From an uncultured Collinsella sp. (lineage in GTDB: Bacteria > Actinomycetota > Coriobacteriia > Coriobacteriales > Coriobacteriaceae): a DNA stretch of 14,603 bases. Positions 6,299-13,461 of the stretch are shown here, piece after piece. The stretch covers positions 1 to 14,603 of the forward strand of contig CABVCF010000047.1 in NCBI GenBank assembly GCA_902496775.1, written 5' to 3'. Each line of letters begins with the position of its first letter. Position 1 is the first letter of the stretch. The notes below the pieces were generated by a model, which ran no database searches, was not told the DNA's origin, and saw only the letters and a program-made list of their open reading frames with translations. Position numbers and translations under genes: made by a program.

Positions 6299-7219
6299 CT
6301 AGTGGTTGCGACGCCTTGTTGCGGAAATGCCAACTGCCGCGACTACACCACCGGCAACATTCAGGGCTGCCGCTATCGCGCTGTTGTCGCCCGTCGCGGG
6401 TAGGGTGGTCTCGGCTGGTTTAACTGCCGTTACTGCCTTGGTGGAAACGGGATTTGCCGCGGGCTTTTCTGCCTTGGGCTGCGGTGTGGGCTCGGGCTTG
6501 GTTTCCGGTTCGGGTTTGACCTCTGGGCTCGGTTTAACACTTGGATCGGGTTTGGAACCGCTCGTATCGGTTGCAATCAAGTGCACGTCGCTGTCGAAGA
6601 CGTAGCGGATGTAGTAATCGTGCCGCGTCTCGTGCATAATCCCCTGCCCGCTGTCGAAGTCGCGGTCAACGTGTGTGCTAAGGTGAGTTGAGCTGATGAG
6701 GTTCAGCCTGTAAGGGATTTGGTCGTCGGCGTAGCCGCCTGTAAAGACTGCGGTTGCTCTAACGTGATTGTCGATCATGGTCAGGGCAATAGAGACGCTG
6801 GCCTCTTTGGGGTTCTCGGTTTTTATAAGGCCTTCGGTATCGGTGTCGATCTTGAAGAGATGGACGGTGTCATTAAGCCCGTAGATGAAGTCCTCGGGTT
6901 TGTCGGGGAAATCGTATACAAACGCCTCATTCTGGACCAACATGAAGGCAGGAGGAAGCTCCAGGTCATAGTTATGGTCGACAACGGTGGTAGCTGTGAG
7001 GCTGCCTTCCGCGTTGGCTTCGTCGCAGGTAATGGGTGCTGCGACATCGGTTTCGGGCATTTCGGTCGCCAGTGCTACGCAGGGTAGCAAAAGCAGTCCT
7101 GCCACAAGAATGCTTACTCCGAAGGCGGCGATTCTGGCGTCTGCATGATGCTTGACGTCGCGGATAGACAGGCCAGTCCGTTTGTTATGGGTCTGCGGTG
7201 CAACATGCTGTCCATACAT
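6299..7219 (-). CDS. LPXTG cell-wall-anchored surface protein
   Basis: 306 residues, exported and sortase-anchored. ATG at 7219 has AAGGAG 6 nt upstream. A long basic N-region (about 1-30) precedes the hydrophobic core AAFGVSILVAGLLLLPCVALA (31-51), with likely signal cleavage after Ala51. A mature domain of about 150 residues has no family I recognise; it contains beta-strand-like stretches such as YDLELPPAFMLVQNEAFVYD. A proline/lysine/glutamate wall-spanning linker (about 205-250, repeated KPxPE-type units) follows. The sorting signal is LPATG (273-277), then a hydrophobic segment and the tail RRRNH. It was probably attached to peptidoglycan by a class-A-like or housekeeping sortase encoded elsewhere. 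A role in adhesion or host contact is inference. It stands alone on its strand, convergent with the ORF remnants. Confidence 0.9.
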   Translation of the reverse strand: MYGQHVAPQTHNKRTGLSIRDVKHHADARIAAFGVSILVAGLLLLPCVALATEMPETDVAAPITCDEANAEGSLTATTVVDHNYDLELPPAFMLVQNEAFVYDFPDKPEDFIYGLNDTVHLFKIDTDTEGLIKTENPKEASVSIALTMIDNHVRATAVFTGGYADDQIPYRLNLISSTHLSTHVDRDFDSGQGIMHETRHDYYIRYVFDSDVHLIATDTSGSKPDPSVKPSPEVKPEPETKPEPTPQPKAEKPAANPVSTKAVTAVKPAETTLPATGDNSAIAAALNVAGGVVAAVGISATRRRNH

Positions 7220-7540
7220 AAGACGCTCCTTGTTCGTAGGCCGGTTTCCGCGGATCTATATTGCGCCTGGCCGATGCGGCTAGGCTCTTTCACGCGAACG
7301 CTTACGCGAGCAGGGAGAAAGCTCAAGCTAATTTTCCCACAGTCGATACTTTGTGAGCAACGATTTGCTGTTCAATTCTCGGAGAGAGAATCAAGGTGGC
7401 CGAGGAGTTATCAGCCAATAAGATTGTGTCTAGAGAGCGCGAACGAGAGATGCGATCTACAGACGACTGAATAGCTCCATCCGTTTTGGTTACAACGAAA
7501 TGTATGCCGCGCGCCTGCGGCATGAAGAAGGGAGATTCTT
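7220..7540. other. Intergenic region between divergent surface protein and oxidoreductase
   Basis: 320 bp without a convincing gene. On the minus strand TATAGAT at 7255-7261 could be a -10 box for the surface protein, but no good -35 sits at the right distance. A short plus-strand frame (stop before 7435, ending TGA 7542-7544) reads IYRRLNSSIRFGYNEMYAA and overlaps the oxidoreductase start by ATGA. It could be a decayed gene end or a 14-residue leader peptide from ATG 7500. Confidence 0.4.
7504..7523 (+). promoter_or_regulatory. Leader hairpin before the oxidoreductase gene
   Basis: ATGCCGC pairs perfectly with GCGGCAT around a six-base loop, ending 4 nt before the AAGGGAG ribosome site of the gene at 7541. 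The hairpin could limit ribosome access or be an operator half of a local regulator. Function not established. Confidence 0.4.
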
Positions 7541-8071
7541 ATGAATATCGTTGTATTGAGCGGTAGCCCGCGCAAGGGTGCCAATACCGACACCATGGTC
7601 GAGGCCTTTGCTGAGACCGCGCGCGAGGGCGGCAATACGGTCGAAGTCGTCCGCGTTGCCAGCAAGAAGATTGCTGGTTGTCTGGGATGTCAGTACTGCT
7701 TTACCCATGAGGGCACCTGTGTGCAGAAGGATGACATGGCCGACGTGATCGAGTCGCTGAAAGGCGCCGATATGGTTGTCTTCGCTTCGCCTATCTACTG
7801 GTTTGATATCACTGCGCAGGAGAAGGCCGCTGTCGACCGCCTGTACGCCTTCGGTGCTACGGGCTTCCCGTTCACCAAGACGGCCCTTTTACTCGATAGT
7901 CACAGTGAGGGCGTCTATGACGCGGCGATCGCCATGTACAAGTCAACCTGCGCGTACTGCAAGTGGGAGGACCAGGGCATTATCACCATCAGCGGTATGA
8001 CCGAGCGCGACAGCATGGCATCGTCGCCCAAGTTGAAAGAGGTGCGAGAGCTCGCTCGCAAGCTCGCCTAA
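7541..8071 (+). CDS. Flavodoxin-fold NAD(P)H-dependent FMN oxidoreductase
   Basis: 176 residues, start supported by AAGGGAG (7528-7534) at 6 nt. LSGSPRKGANTDTMVEAF (residues 6-23) is the FMN-phosphate loop of NADPH-dependent FMN reductases. GCLGCQYCFTHEGTC carries Cys47, Cys50, Cys53 and Cys60, the cysteine-rich insert common in anaerobe iron-sulfur-flavoprotein-like members. Only some relatives bind a 4Fe-4S cluster, and I cannot decide here. FASPIYWFDITAQEKAAVDR is the second flavin-side loop. Near the C-terminus CAYC adds two further cysteines. A general electron-transfer or quinone/nitro-compound reductase role is likely. It is a single-gene unit, followed at once by a fold-back element. 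Confidence 0.92.
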   Translation: MNIVVLSGSPRKGANTDTMVEAFAETAREGGNTVEVVRVASKKIAGCLGCQYCFTHEGTCVQKDDMADVIESLKGADMVVFASPIYWFDITAQEKAAVDRLYAFGATGFPFTKTALLLDSHSEGVYDAAIAMYKSTCAYCKWEDQGIITISGMTERDSMASSPKLKEVRELARKLA

Positions 8072-8160
8072 GGACAAGAAGAACGCATGGCAATCAGCGT
8101 TGGCGGAAAGCCTACTTCCCTTACCAAGAGGATTACTGATTGCCATGCGTTGATGTCCTT
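8070..8160. repeat. 91-nt imperfect inverted repeat with structured centre
   Basis: Outer arms AAGGACA/TGTCCTT (7 bp) and inner arms AACGCATGGCAATCA/TGATTGCCATGCGTT (15 bp, perfect) are separated by a 5-by-2 internal loop and enclose 40 nt. The centre can form two small hairpins (GGC/GCC near 8102-8112; CCTACTT with AAGAGG near 8111-8131), giving a three-way-junction shape. The left arm starts on the final base of the oxidoreductase stop codon. It lies between convergent transcripts, so a bidirectional terminator is the simplest role, but it is longer and more elaborate than usual. A miniature mobile element or small RNA is possible. Confidence 0.7.
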
Positions 8161-8178
8161 ATGGACAATCTCCGCGTG

Positions 8179-8645
8179 CTAGGAGACTTTCTCGCTCAGG
8201 AACTCCCTGAATGCGGGGATGTCAAAGCCAACGAGACCACGCCCACGTTCCCCGATGACGCCGTCCTCGAGAAGGCGGCGTTTGTATTGGCTTGCGTAGT
8301 TGCTGGCGACGCCCATGCGTTTGGCTATCTCCGAGACCCTGCTGGGGCCAGAATCGGGCAGCATCGCGAGTAAAAACTCAATGTCTTTATCGGAAAGCTC
8401 TCGATAGGTCGTTTCGAGAGAAGCCCGATGCCATGCTTCTCGAGTTGCCTGAAGATGCCATTCATGCACGTGCGCCAGTTGCCCTGAGCCTCTTGAGCAT
8501 ATGTCCAATCGATGCCCACTGGACCAATTTGAACGCCGTTTATGCGCGCGTGAGGCTGTGAGAGGTAGCTATCTGCGGCTTCTTTGGTTCGCTCGATAAT
8601 ATCTTCGAGCATGCCTGCATGGCGGAGACATTTGCTGCGATCCAT
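8179..8645 (-). pseudogene. Internally deleted AAA-type ATPase with C-terminal winged helix
   Basis: Two pieces in different frames. From ATG 8645 the first frame reads MLEDIIERTKEAADSYLSQP, then INGVQIGPVGIDWTYAQEAQ and NWRTCMNGIFRQLEKHGIGLL. This matches the region just before the Walker B strand of archaeal-type/Orc-like ATPases that are frequent in Coriobacteriia. Around 8416-8424 the frame jumps to LETTYRELSDKDIEFLLAML, then a winged helix (RVSEIAKRMGVASNYASQYK) and RRLLEDGVIGERGRGLVGFD, ending at TAG 8179. Full-length relatives are about 400 residues or more. The P-loop segment before the first piece and roughly 200 residues between the pieces are missing. So the ATPase is dead, though the C-terminal DNA-binding part might still be made. 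Family assignment is from memory of conserved motifs. Confidence 0.75.
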
Positions 8646-8662
8646 GGTGGCCCCTTTGCAGG

Positions 8663-8710
8663 TTTTGCTAATTTTTGCAACTTTTGCTAATTTTTGCAAG
8701 TTTTGCTAAC
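8663..8710. repeat. Phased 19-bp tandem repeat upstream of the ATPase remnant
   Basis: Two full copies of TTTTGCTAATTTTTGCAAC (last base C or G) at 8663-8681 and 8682-8700, plus a partial third at 8701-8710. Each unit is itself two related half-units (TTTTGCTAAT and TTTTGCAAC), so the core TTTTGC recurs five times at roughly 9-10 bp, close to one helical turn. The array lies 18-65 nt before the ATPase start codon. It resembles iteron or autoregulatory operator arrays and may be bound by the winged helix encoded downstream (inference). Confidence 0.8.
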
Positions 8711-8788
8711 GGTTTAACATGTCTTGTGCCGCGGGATTGCAGGAGTGAAAAACGGGGATTCCTATTATTCCGACTACGTTGCAGCGAG

Positions 8789-8828
8789 CGGGGCCCGGAG
8801 CGCGGCATTTACTGCGCTCCGGGCCCCG
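8789..8828. terminator. GC-rich hairpin after the topoisomerase subunit A gene
   Basis: Perfect 15-bp stem CGGGGCCCGGAGCGC with GCGCTCCGGGCCCCG, loop of 10 nt, located 38 nt past the topoisomerase stop. On the minus strand no U-run follows; on the plus strand TTGGTTTGTGG is only mildly T-rich. Very stable, so a terminator or 3'-end barrier is likely. Confidence 0.6.
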
Positions 8829-8865
8829 TTGGTTTGTGGCTTGGACCAGTTCGACTGCCGCTGTC

Positions 8866-11099
8866 CTAGTCAAACAGGCTCGGCATGTCGTTTTCTTTCA
8901 TAAGGGCACCGGCGGAGGGGAGGCTCTGTGCGGTGAACTTCTCGGCCGAGACGCCGGCGCCAAGAATCTCCTCGGTTGTGCCGACGGTGGTGACCGAGCG
9001 GCCCTTCTTGGCCGTAAAGGCTTGGACGCCCTGCGTGTTGGTTGTCGTCTTGGTCTTGAGTAGCGACGTGCTGAAGTTCATCAGGCGGTAGTCGCTCGAG
9101 ACCAGCGCGATGTCACGATCTGTGTTGAGCACCTGCGCATACAGCAGCTTGCTGCCGCCGTAGATGGCGTTCTTGAGGCGCTTGCGGTTGGTCTTGGTAA
9201 CGTATCCGGCAAGTGCGACGCGCACCGCGCGGCCGTTCTCAAAGACGAACAGCACGTCGGCCTTGTAGTCCTCGGGGTCGATAACCCAGATGACGCTCTC
9301 GTCGGGTTCCATCTCGAGGTCGGTGGGCAGGTACGAGCCCAGCTGTGCCGACTTGGTGTCCTCAAACGCCGCAACCTTACACTTGTACACCTGGCTCTTA
9401 TTGGTAAAGACCAGCAGCTCGTGGGTGTTGGAGGACGGGAACTCGATAAAGGGTTTGTCGCCGTCCTTGTACTTGAGCGTGGTTGCCTTCTTGAGCACGC
9501 GGTCCGTCATCTTCTTAAGATAGCCATCGCGCGAGAGCATGATGGTAACCGGGTACTCCTCGACCTCGGGCTCCAAGCTTACTTCGATAACCTCATGGGG
9601 CTCAATCCTGCCCGTGCGGCGCGGCATCACGTACTTCTTGTTGACCGCGGCCAGCTCGTCGCTGATGACCTTCTTGATGTTCTCCTCGCTGGAGAGGATC
9701 TCCTCAAGCTCGGCAATCTCGCCCTCAAGCTTGGCAATGTCCTTGGTGCGGTTGAGGATGTACTCCTCGTTGATGTTGCGGAGCTTGAGCTCGGCAACAA
9801 ATTCCGCCTGCGTCTCGTCGATGTCGAAGCCCTTCATAAGGTTGGGCACGACCTCGGCCTCGAGCTTGGTGCCGCGGATGATGGCGATGGCCTTGTCGAT
9901 ATCGAGCAAAATCGCCTCGAGGCCGTGCAGCAGGTGCAGGCGCTCGGACTTTTTACCCAGGTCAAAGTTAATGCGGCGACGCGTGGACTCAATACGCCAC
10001 TTGACCCACTCGTGCAGGATCTGACGCACGCCCATAACGCGAGGGTAACCATCGACCAACACGTTGAAGTTGCACGAGAACGAATCCTGCAGCGTGGTCG
10101 AGCGATAGAGCTTGGCCATGAGCTTGTCGGGGTCGACGCCGCGTTTAAGGTCGATGGCGATGCGCAAACCCGAGAGGTCGGTTTCGTCGCGGATGTCAGC
10201 GATCTCCTTGACCTTGCCCTCTTTGGAGAGCTTGACGATGCGCTCGATGATGACATCAGTCTTAGTGGTGTAGGGGATCTCGTAGACCTCGATGATGCGC
10301 TCTTCGGGAATCCAGCGCCAGCGGGAGCGGATCTGGAAGCTGCCAAGGCCGGTCTCGATAATCTTTTCCATCTCCTCGCGGCGGTAGATAATTTCGCCGC
10401 CGGTCGAGAAGTCGGGCATGGGCATGTACTCGAGCAGGTCGCAGTCGGGATCCTGCAGGTAGTGCATGGTGGCGGTGCAGACCTCGTTGAGGTTGAAACC
10501 GCAGATGTCGGACGCCATGGCGACGCCGATGCCCTTGTTGGCCGAGACGAGGATATTGGGGAACGTGGTGGGCAGCAGGCGCGGCTCCTTCATGGCGCCG
10601 TCGTAGCTGTCGACGAAGTCGACCGGGTCCTTGTCGATGTCCTTGAAGATCTCGGCGCTGATGGGGGAGAGCTTGGCCTCGGTGTAACGCGAGGCGGCGT
10701 AGCTCAGATCGCCCGAATAATACTTGCCAAAGTTGCCCTTCGACTCAACGAACGGCGCGCTTCGTTGCCCGTCGCCAGACGCACCATCGTCTCGTAGATC
10801 GCGGCATCGCCGTGCGGGTTGAGCTTCATGGTCTGGCCCACAATGTTGGCGCTCTTCTGGCGCTCGCCCTTGAGCAGACCCATCTTGTACATGGTGTAGA
10901 GCAGCTTGCGGTGCGAGGGCTTAAAGCCGTCGATCTCGGGGAACGCGCGCGAGACGTTGACGCTCATGGCGTAGGGCATGTAGTTGACCTCGAGCGTCTG
11001 CGTGATCGGCTGGTCGGTGATCTCGGAGTGCAGGCCGATGACGTTCTCGGCGTTGACCTGCTTTTTCTTTGGCTGGTTCTTCGTCTTCTTCTTTGCCAC
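8866..11099 (-). pseudogene. Type IIA topoisomerase subunit A (ParC/GyrA-like), frameshifted
   Basis: DNA cleavage/religation subunit of the topoisomerase encoded with the gene at 11145. GTG start at 11099 with AGAGGA 5 nt upstream. A lysine-rich N-terminus is followed by ITQTLEVNYMPYAMSVNVSR and RKLLYTMYKMGLLKGERQKS, then PHGDAAIYETMVRLATGNEA (to 10758). Homologues continue LLxPFVESKGNFG; here only two bases (10757-10756) separate A from PFVESKGNFGKYYSGDLSYA, so about 7 nt are missing and the frame shifts. The second frame is open for 630 codons to TAG at 8866, including the catalytic tyrosine in ASRYTEAKLSP, and has no other damage. Combined length, about 747 codons, fits ParC rather than long-tailed GyrA. 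A recent mutation or an assembly error are both possible. Restart at MKEPRLLP (10593) would lose the tyrosine. Confidence 0.85.
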
Positions 11100-11144
11100 G
11101 ATTTCCTCTTGAACTTCTTATGGGCCGTCGTTATCGATTTGCTG

Positions 11145-13142
11145 TTACTGCAGGTCCAGCTGGTCCAGGTATTCCTTGCCGTGCTCGGAGATATGGCGCT
11201 TGCGGCCTGCCTCGTCGTTGCCCAGCAACAGGTTGAACATAGTTTCCATCCTGGTGACGTCCTCGGGCTCCACCTTGATCAGACGACGCGTCTCGGGGTT
11301 CATGGTAGTGAGCCACATCATGTCCGGATCGTTCTCACCAAGACCCTTGGAGCGGTTGATGGAACACTTCTGGTCGCCGATCTCCTTGAGGATGCCGTTC
11401 TTCTCGAGCTCGGTGTAGGCAAAGTAGGTCTTCTCTTTGCAGTTGATCTCGTAGAGCGGCGACTCGGCGATATACACGTAGCCCTCGTCGATAAGCGTTG
11501 GCACCAGGCGGTAGAGCATGGTGAGTACGAGCGTGCGGATGTGGTAGCCATCGACGTCGGCATCCGTACAAATGATGACCTTGTTCCAGTTGAGGTTGTC
11601 CAGGTCAAAGGCACCGAGGTTCTTAATGCGTTTGTCTTTGATTTCCACACCGCAGCCCAGCACACGCATAAGGTCCATGATGATGTCGGACTTAAAGATG
11701 CGCGGGTAGTCCTCCTTTAGGCAGTTGAGGATCTTACCGCGGACGGGCATAACGCCCTGGAACTCGGCATCGCGCGAGGTGCGAATGGCGCCTGCTGCCG
11801 AGTCGCCCTCTACGATGTAGATCTCGCGGCGGCTCTTGTCCTTGGAGCGGCAGTCGATGAACTTCTGCACGCGGTTGGCCATGTCGGTCTTCTGCTGCAG
11901 GTTGGTCTTGATGCTCTGACGCGTCTTCTCGGCGTTCTCGCGCGAGCGCTTGTTGATGAGCACCTGCTCCATGATCTTGTTGGCGGCGTCTTTATTCTCG
12001 ATCAAGTAGGTCGAGAGGCGCTCCTTAAAGAAGGCCGTCATAGCCTGCTGGATAAAGCGGTTATTGATGGCCTTCTTGGTCTGGTTCTCGTAGGACGTCT
12101 GAGTGGAGAAGCAGTTGGTCACCAGCACCAGGCAGTCCTGGACGTCCTGCCATTTGATGCCGCTCTCGTTTTTGTTGTACTTGCCCTGTTGCTTAATGTA
12201 GGCATCGATGGCACTGGTCAGAGCGCTACGGGCCGCTTTCTCGGGCGAGCCGCCGTTCTCGAGCCAGGAGGAGTTGTGGTAGTACTCCTGCATCGTGAAG
12301 GTGCGCGAGAAGCACATGCACGCGGTGATCTTTACATTGTAGTCGGGCAGGTCCTCGCGATCGCGACCGCGACGGTCGGCCTCGATAAAGAAGGGCTCGG
12401 TAAGGTAGTCGGTGCCGACCTTCTCGAGCACGTAGTCCTCGATGCCCTTGGGGTAGCAAAAGTCCTCTTCGGAAAACTCGCCATCGTCGCCCTCGATGCG
12501 CAGACGGAAGGTCACGTTGGCGTTGACCACGGCCTGACGGCGCATGGTCTCGCGATACCAATCGTGGGGAATGCTAATCGAGGTAAAGACCTCAAGATCG
12601 GGGCGCCACTTGATAGTGGTGCCGGTGCGGCCCTCGTCGCTGGGCTCAATCTCGAGTGCCTTCTTCTTGGCGCCGACAACCTTGCCCTTCTTAAAGTGTA
12701 AGGAGTACTTGTTACCGTCACGCCAGACGGTAACGTCCATGTACTCGGAAGCGTACTGGGTCGCGCACGAGCCCAGGCCGTTGGTGCCGAGCGAGAAGTC
12801 GTAGTCGCCGCCCTGGTTGTTATTGTATTTGCCGCCGGCGTAGAGCTCACAAAAGACGAGCTCCCAGTTAAAGCGCTTCTCGGAAGGGTTCCAGTCGAGC
12901 GGGCAGCCACGGCCATTGTCCTCTACCTGAATGGAGCCATCGCGAAAGGCGGTAAGGGTGATGAGCTTGCCGTAGCCCTGGCGCGCCTCGTCAACGGCGT
13001 TGGACAGGATCTCGAAGGCGGCATGTGCGCAGCCGTCGAGCCCGTCCGAGCCAAAGATGACGGCGGGACGCAGACGTACGCGCTCCTCGTCCTTGAGCTG
13101 GCGGATACTGTCGTTACCATAGTTTGCGGTGTTTTTTGCCAT
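11145..13142 (-). CDS. Type IIA topoisomerase subunit B (ParE/GyrB-like), divergent
   Basis: 665-residue ATPase/TOPRIM subunit. GHKL motifs: FEILSNAVDEA (Glu44, Asn48), DNGRGCP (75-81) and the ATP lid GTNGLGS (119-125). The transducer carries the QTK loop (354-356). TOPRIM motifs: VEGDSAAGAIRTSRD (444-458), where EGDSAGG is normal, TDADVDG (526-532) and KGLGE (599-603). Length matches ParE rather than long GyrB. The sequence is far from canonical GyrB and looks like the second, accessory topoisomerase B type seen in Coriobacteriia and some Firmicutes, so housekeeping gyrBA should lie elsewhere (inference). Start ATG at 13142 has only a purine-rich GAGAGAGCGAG before it. The A subunit follows after 45 nt in the same operon. 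The reading frame is intact although its partner is not. Confidence 0.92.
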   Translation of the reverse strand: MAKNTANYGNDSIRQLKDEERVRLRPAVIFGSDGLDGCAHAAFEILSNAVDEARQGYGKLITLTAFRDGSIQVEDNGRGCPLDWNPSEKRFNWELVFCELYAGGKYNNNQGGDYDFSLGTNGLGSCATQYASEYMDVTVWRDGNKYSLHFKKGKVVGAKKKALEIEPSDEGRTGTTIKWRPDLEVFTSISIPHDWYRETMRRQAVVNANVTFRLRIEGDDGEFSEEDFCYPKGIEDYVLEKVGTDYLTEPFFIEADRRGRDREDLPDYNVKITACMCFSRTFTMQEYYHNSSWLENGGSPEKAARSALTSAIDAYIKQQGKYNKNESGIKWQDVQDCLVLVTNCFSTQTSYENQTKKAINNRFIQQAMTAFFKERLSTYLIENKDAANKIMEQVLINKRSRENAEKTRQSIKTNLQQKTDMANRVQKFIDCRSKDKSRREIYIVEGDSAAGAIRTSRDAEFQGVMPVRGKILNCLKEDYPRIFKSDIIMDLMRVLGCGVEIKDKRIKNLGAFDLDNLNWNKVIICTDADVDGYHIRTLVLTMLYRLVPTLIDEGYVYIAESPLYEINCKEKTYFAYTELEKNGILKEIGDQKCSINRSKGLGENDPDMMWLTTMNPETRRLIKVEPEDVTRMETMFNLLLGNDEAGRKRHISEHGKEYLDQLDLQ

Positions 13143-13196
13143 ACTCGCTCTCTCGGTGCTCCCTTGCTGCGTTTAAGTCATATAGATAGTCAAGGT

Positions 13197-13225
13197 AGCA
13201 TAGCCCAGCCCACAGACGATTCCAA
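13197..13225 (-). promoter_or_regulatory. Candidate promoter of the topoisomerase operon
   Basis: On the minus strand TTGGAA (13225-13220) and TATGCT (13202-13197) are separated by 17 bp, each matching the sigma-70 consensus at about four of six positions. Transcription would begin near 13190, some 50 nt before the subunit B start. No alternative with better spacing was seen. Confidence 0.4.
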
Positions 13226-13237
13226 CCAACACGAAAT

Positions 13238-13266
13238 CCATCGAACAATCGTTCGGAGTTCGATGG
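13238..13266. repeat. Inverted repeat 1 between topoisomerase and XRE promoters
   Basis: CCATCGAAC pairs perfectly with GTTCGATGG around an 11-nt loop. The loop contains another GTTCG, so CGAAC (13242-13246) can pair instead with 13251-13255, giving two mutually exclusive hairpins. It lies upstream of both divergent promoters, 13 nt from the topoisomerase -35 box. Confidence 0.7.
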
Positions 13267-13274
13267 AGATTCGT

Positions 13275-13311
13275 TTACTCGGACAAAACCGAGTCGGTTC
13301 TGTCCGAGTAA
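13275..13311. repeat. 37-bp near-perfect palindrome
   Basis: Arms TTACTCGGACA/TGTCCGAGTAA (11 bp) and AACCGA/TCGGTT (6 bp) are separated by one mismatched pair (13286/13300) and centred on a single base at 13293. It begins 8 nt after inverted repeat 1. No gene ends here in either direction, so it is not an obvious terminator. A large operator, protein-binding cruciform or repetitive palindromic element is possible. Confidence 0.8.
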
Positions 13312-13350
13312 GTTTGAATAGCGAATTGAAATTGTTATGTCCGCATGGTG

Positions 13351-13442
13351 ATGACAGACATGGTTTTCATAATGACAGATATAGTTGACATTGTCTGATA
13401 TATGCAATATATTTCTGTCATGTTGCAACGGATATCTGTCCA
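13351..13442. promoter_or_regulatory. Symmetric operator array, 21-bp phased, for the XRE regulator
   Basis: ATGACAGA occurs at 13351 and 13372, and its inverse TCTGTC occurs at 13414 (TCTGTCAT) and 13435 (TCTGTCCA). Successive sites are 21 bp apart within each pair, and both pairs share one symmetry centre at 13396.5. A degenerate half-site lies at 13392-13399. The inner sites flank the -35 and -10 boxes of the XRE promoter; the outer right site abuts the ribosome site. Autorepression by the encoded XRE protein is the natural reading (inference). Confidence 0.75.
13385..13413 (+). promoter_or_regulatory. Near-consensus promoter of the XRE operon
   Basis: TTGACA (13385-13390), a 17-bp spacer, and TATATT (13408-13413). 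This is a perfect -35 and a five-of-six -10. The predicted start near 13420 falls inside the operator at 13414. It is the strongest promoter in the window and looks built for repression. Confidence 0.85.
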
Positions 13443-13461
13443 TTACTACGAAAGGAACTCC

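Noticed and set aside
7323..7523. 66-codon minus-strand frame in the intergenic region
   Set aside because: No ribosome site, no recognisable motif, and it overlaps the likely regulatory region of the oxidoreductase.
8070..8160. Fold-back element considered as an integron attC site
   Set aside because: The required RYYYAAC and GTTRRRY core sites are not present at the ends, and no integrase or cassette array is nearby.
8663..8710. Tandem repeats considered as a CRISPR array
   Set aside because: Units are directly adjacent with no spacers and no cas genes are present.
10593..10756. Programmed ribosomal frameshift in the topoisomerase subunit A gene
   Set aside because: No slippery heptamer or downstream pseudoknot is evident, and homology implies lost bases rather than a simple frame change.
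9421..10797. 458-codon open frame on the plus strand
   Set aside because: It is the antisense shadow of the topoisomerase subunit A gene, whose motifs are clear on the other strand; composition is repetitive Leu/Val/Asp as expected for a shadow.
10812..11720. 302-codon plus-strand frame across the topoisomerase operon
   Set aside because: Shadow of both subunits; biased Val/Leu/His composition and no recognisable motif.
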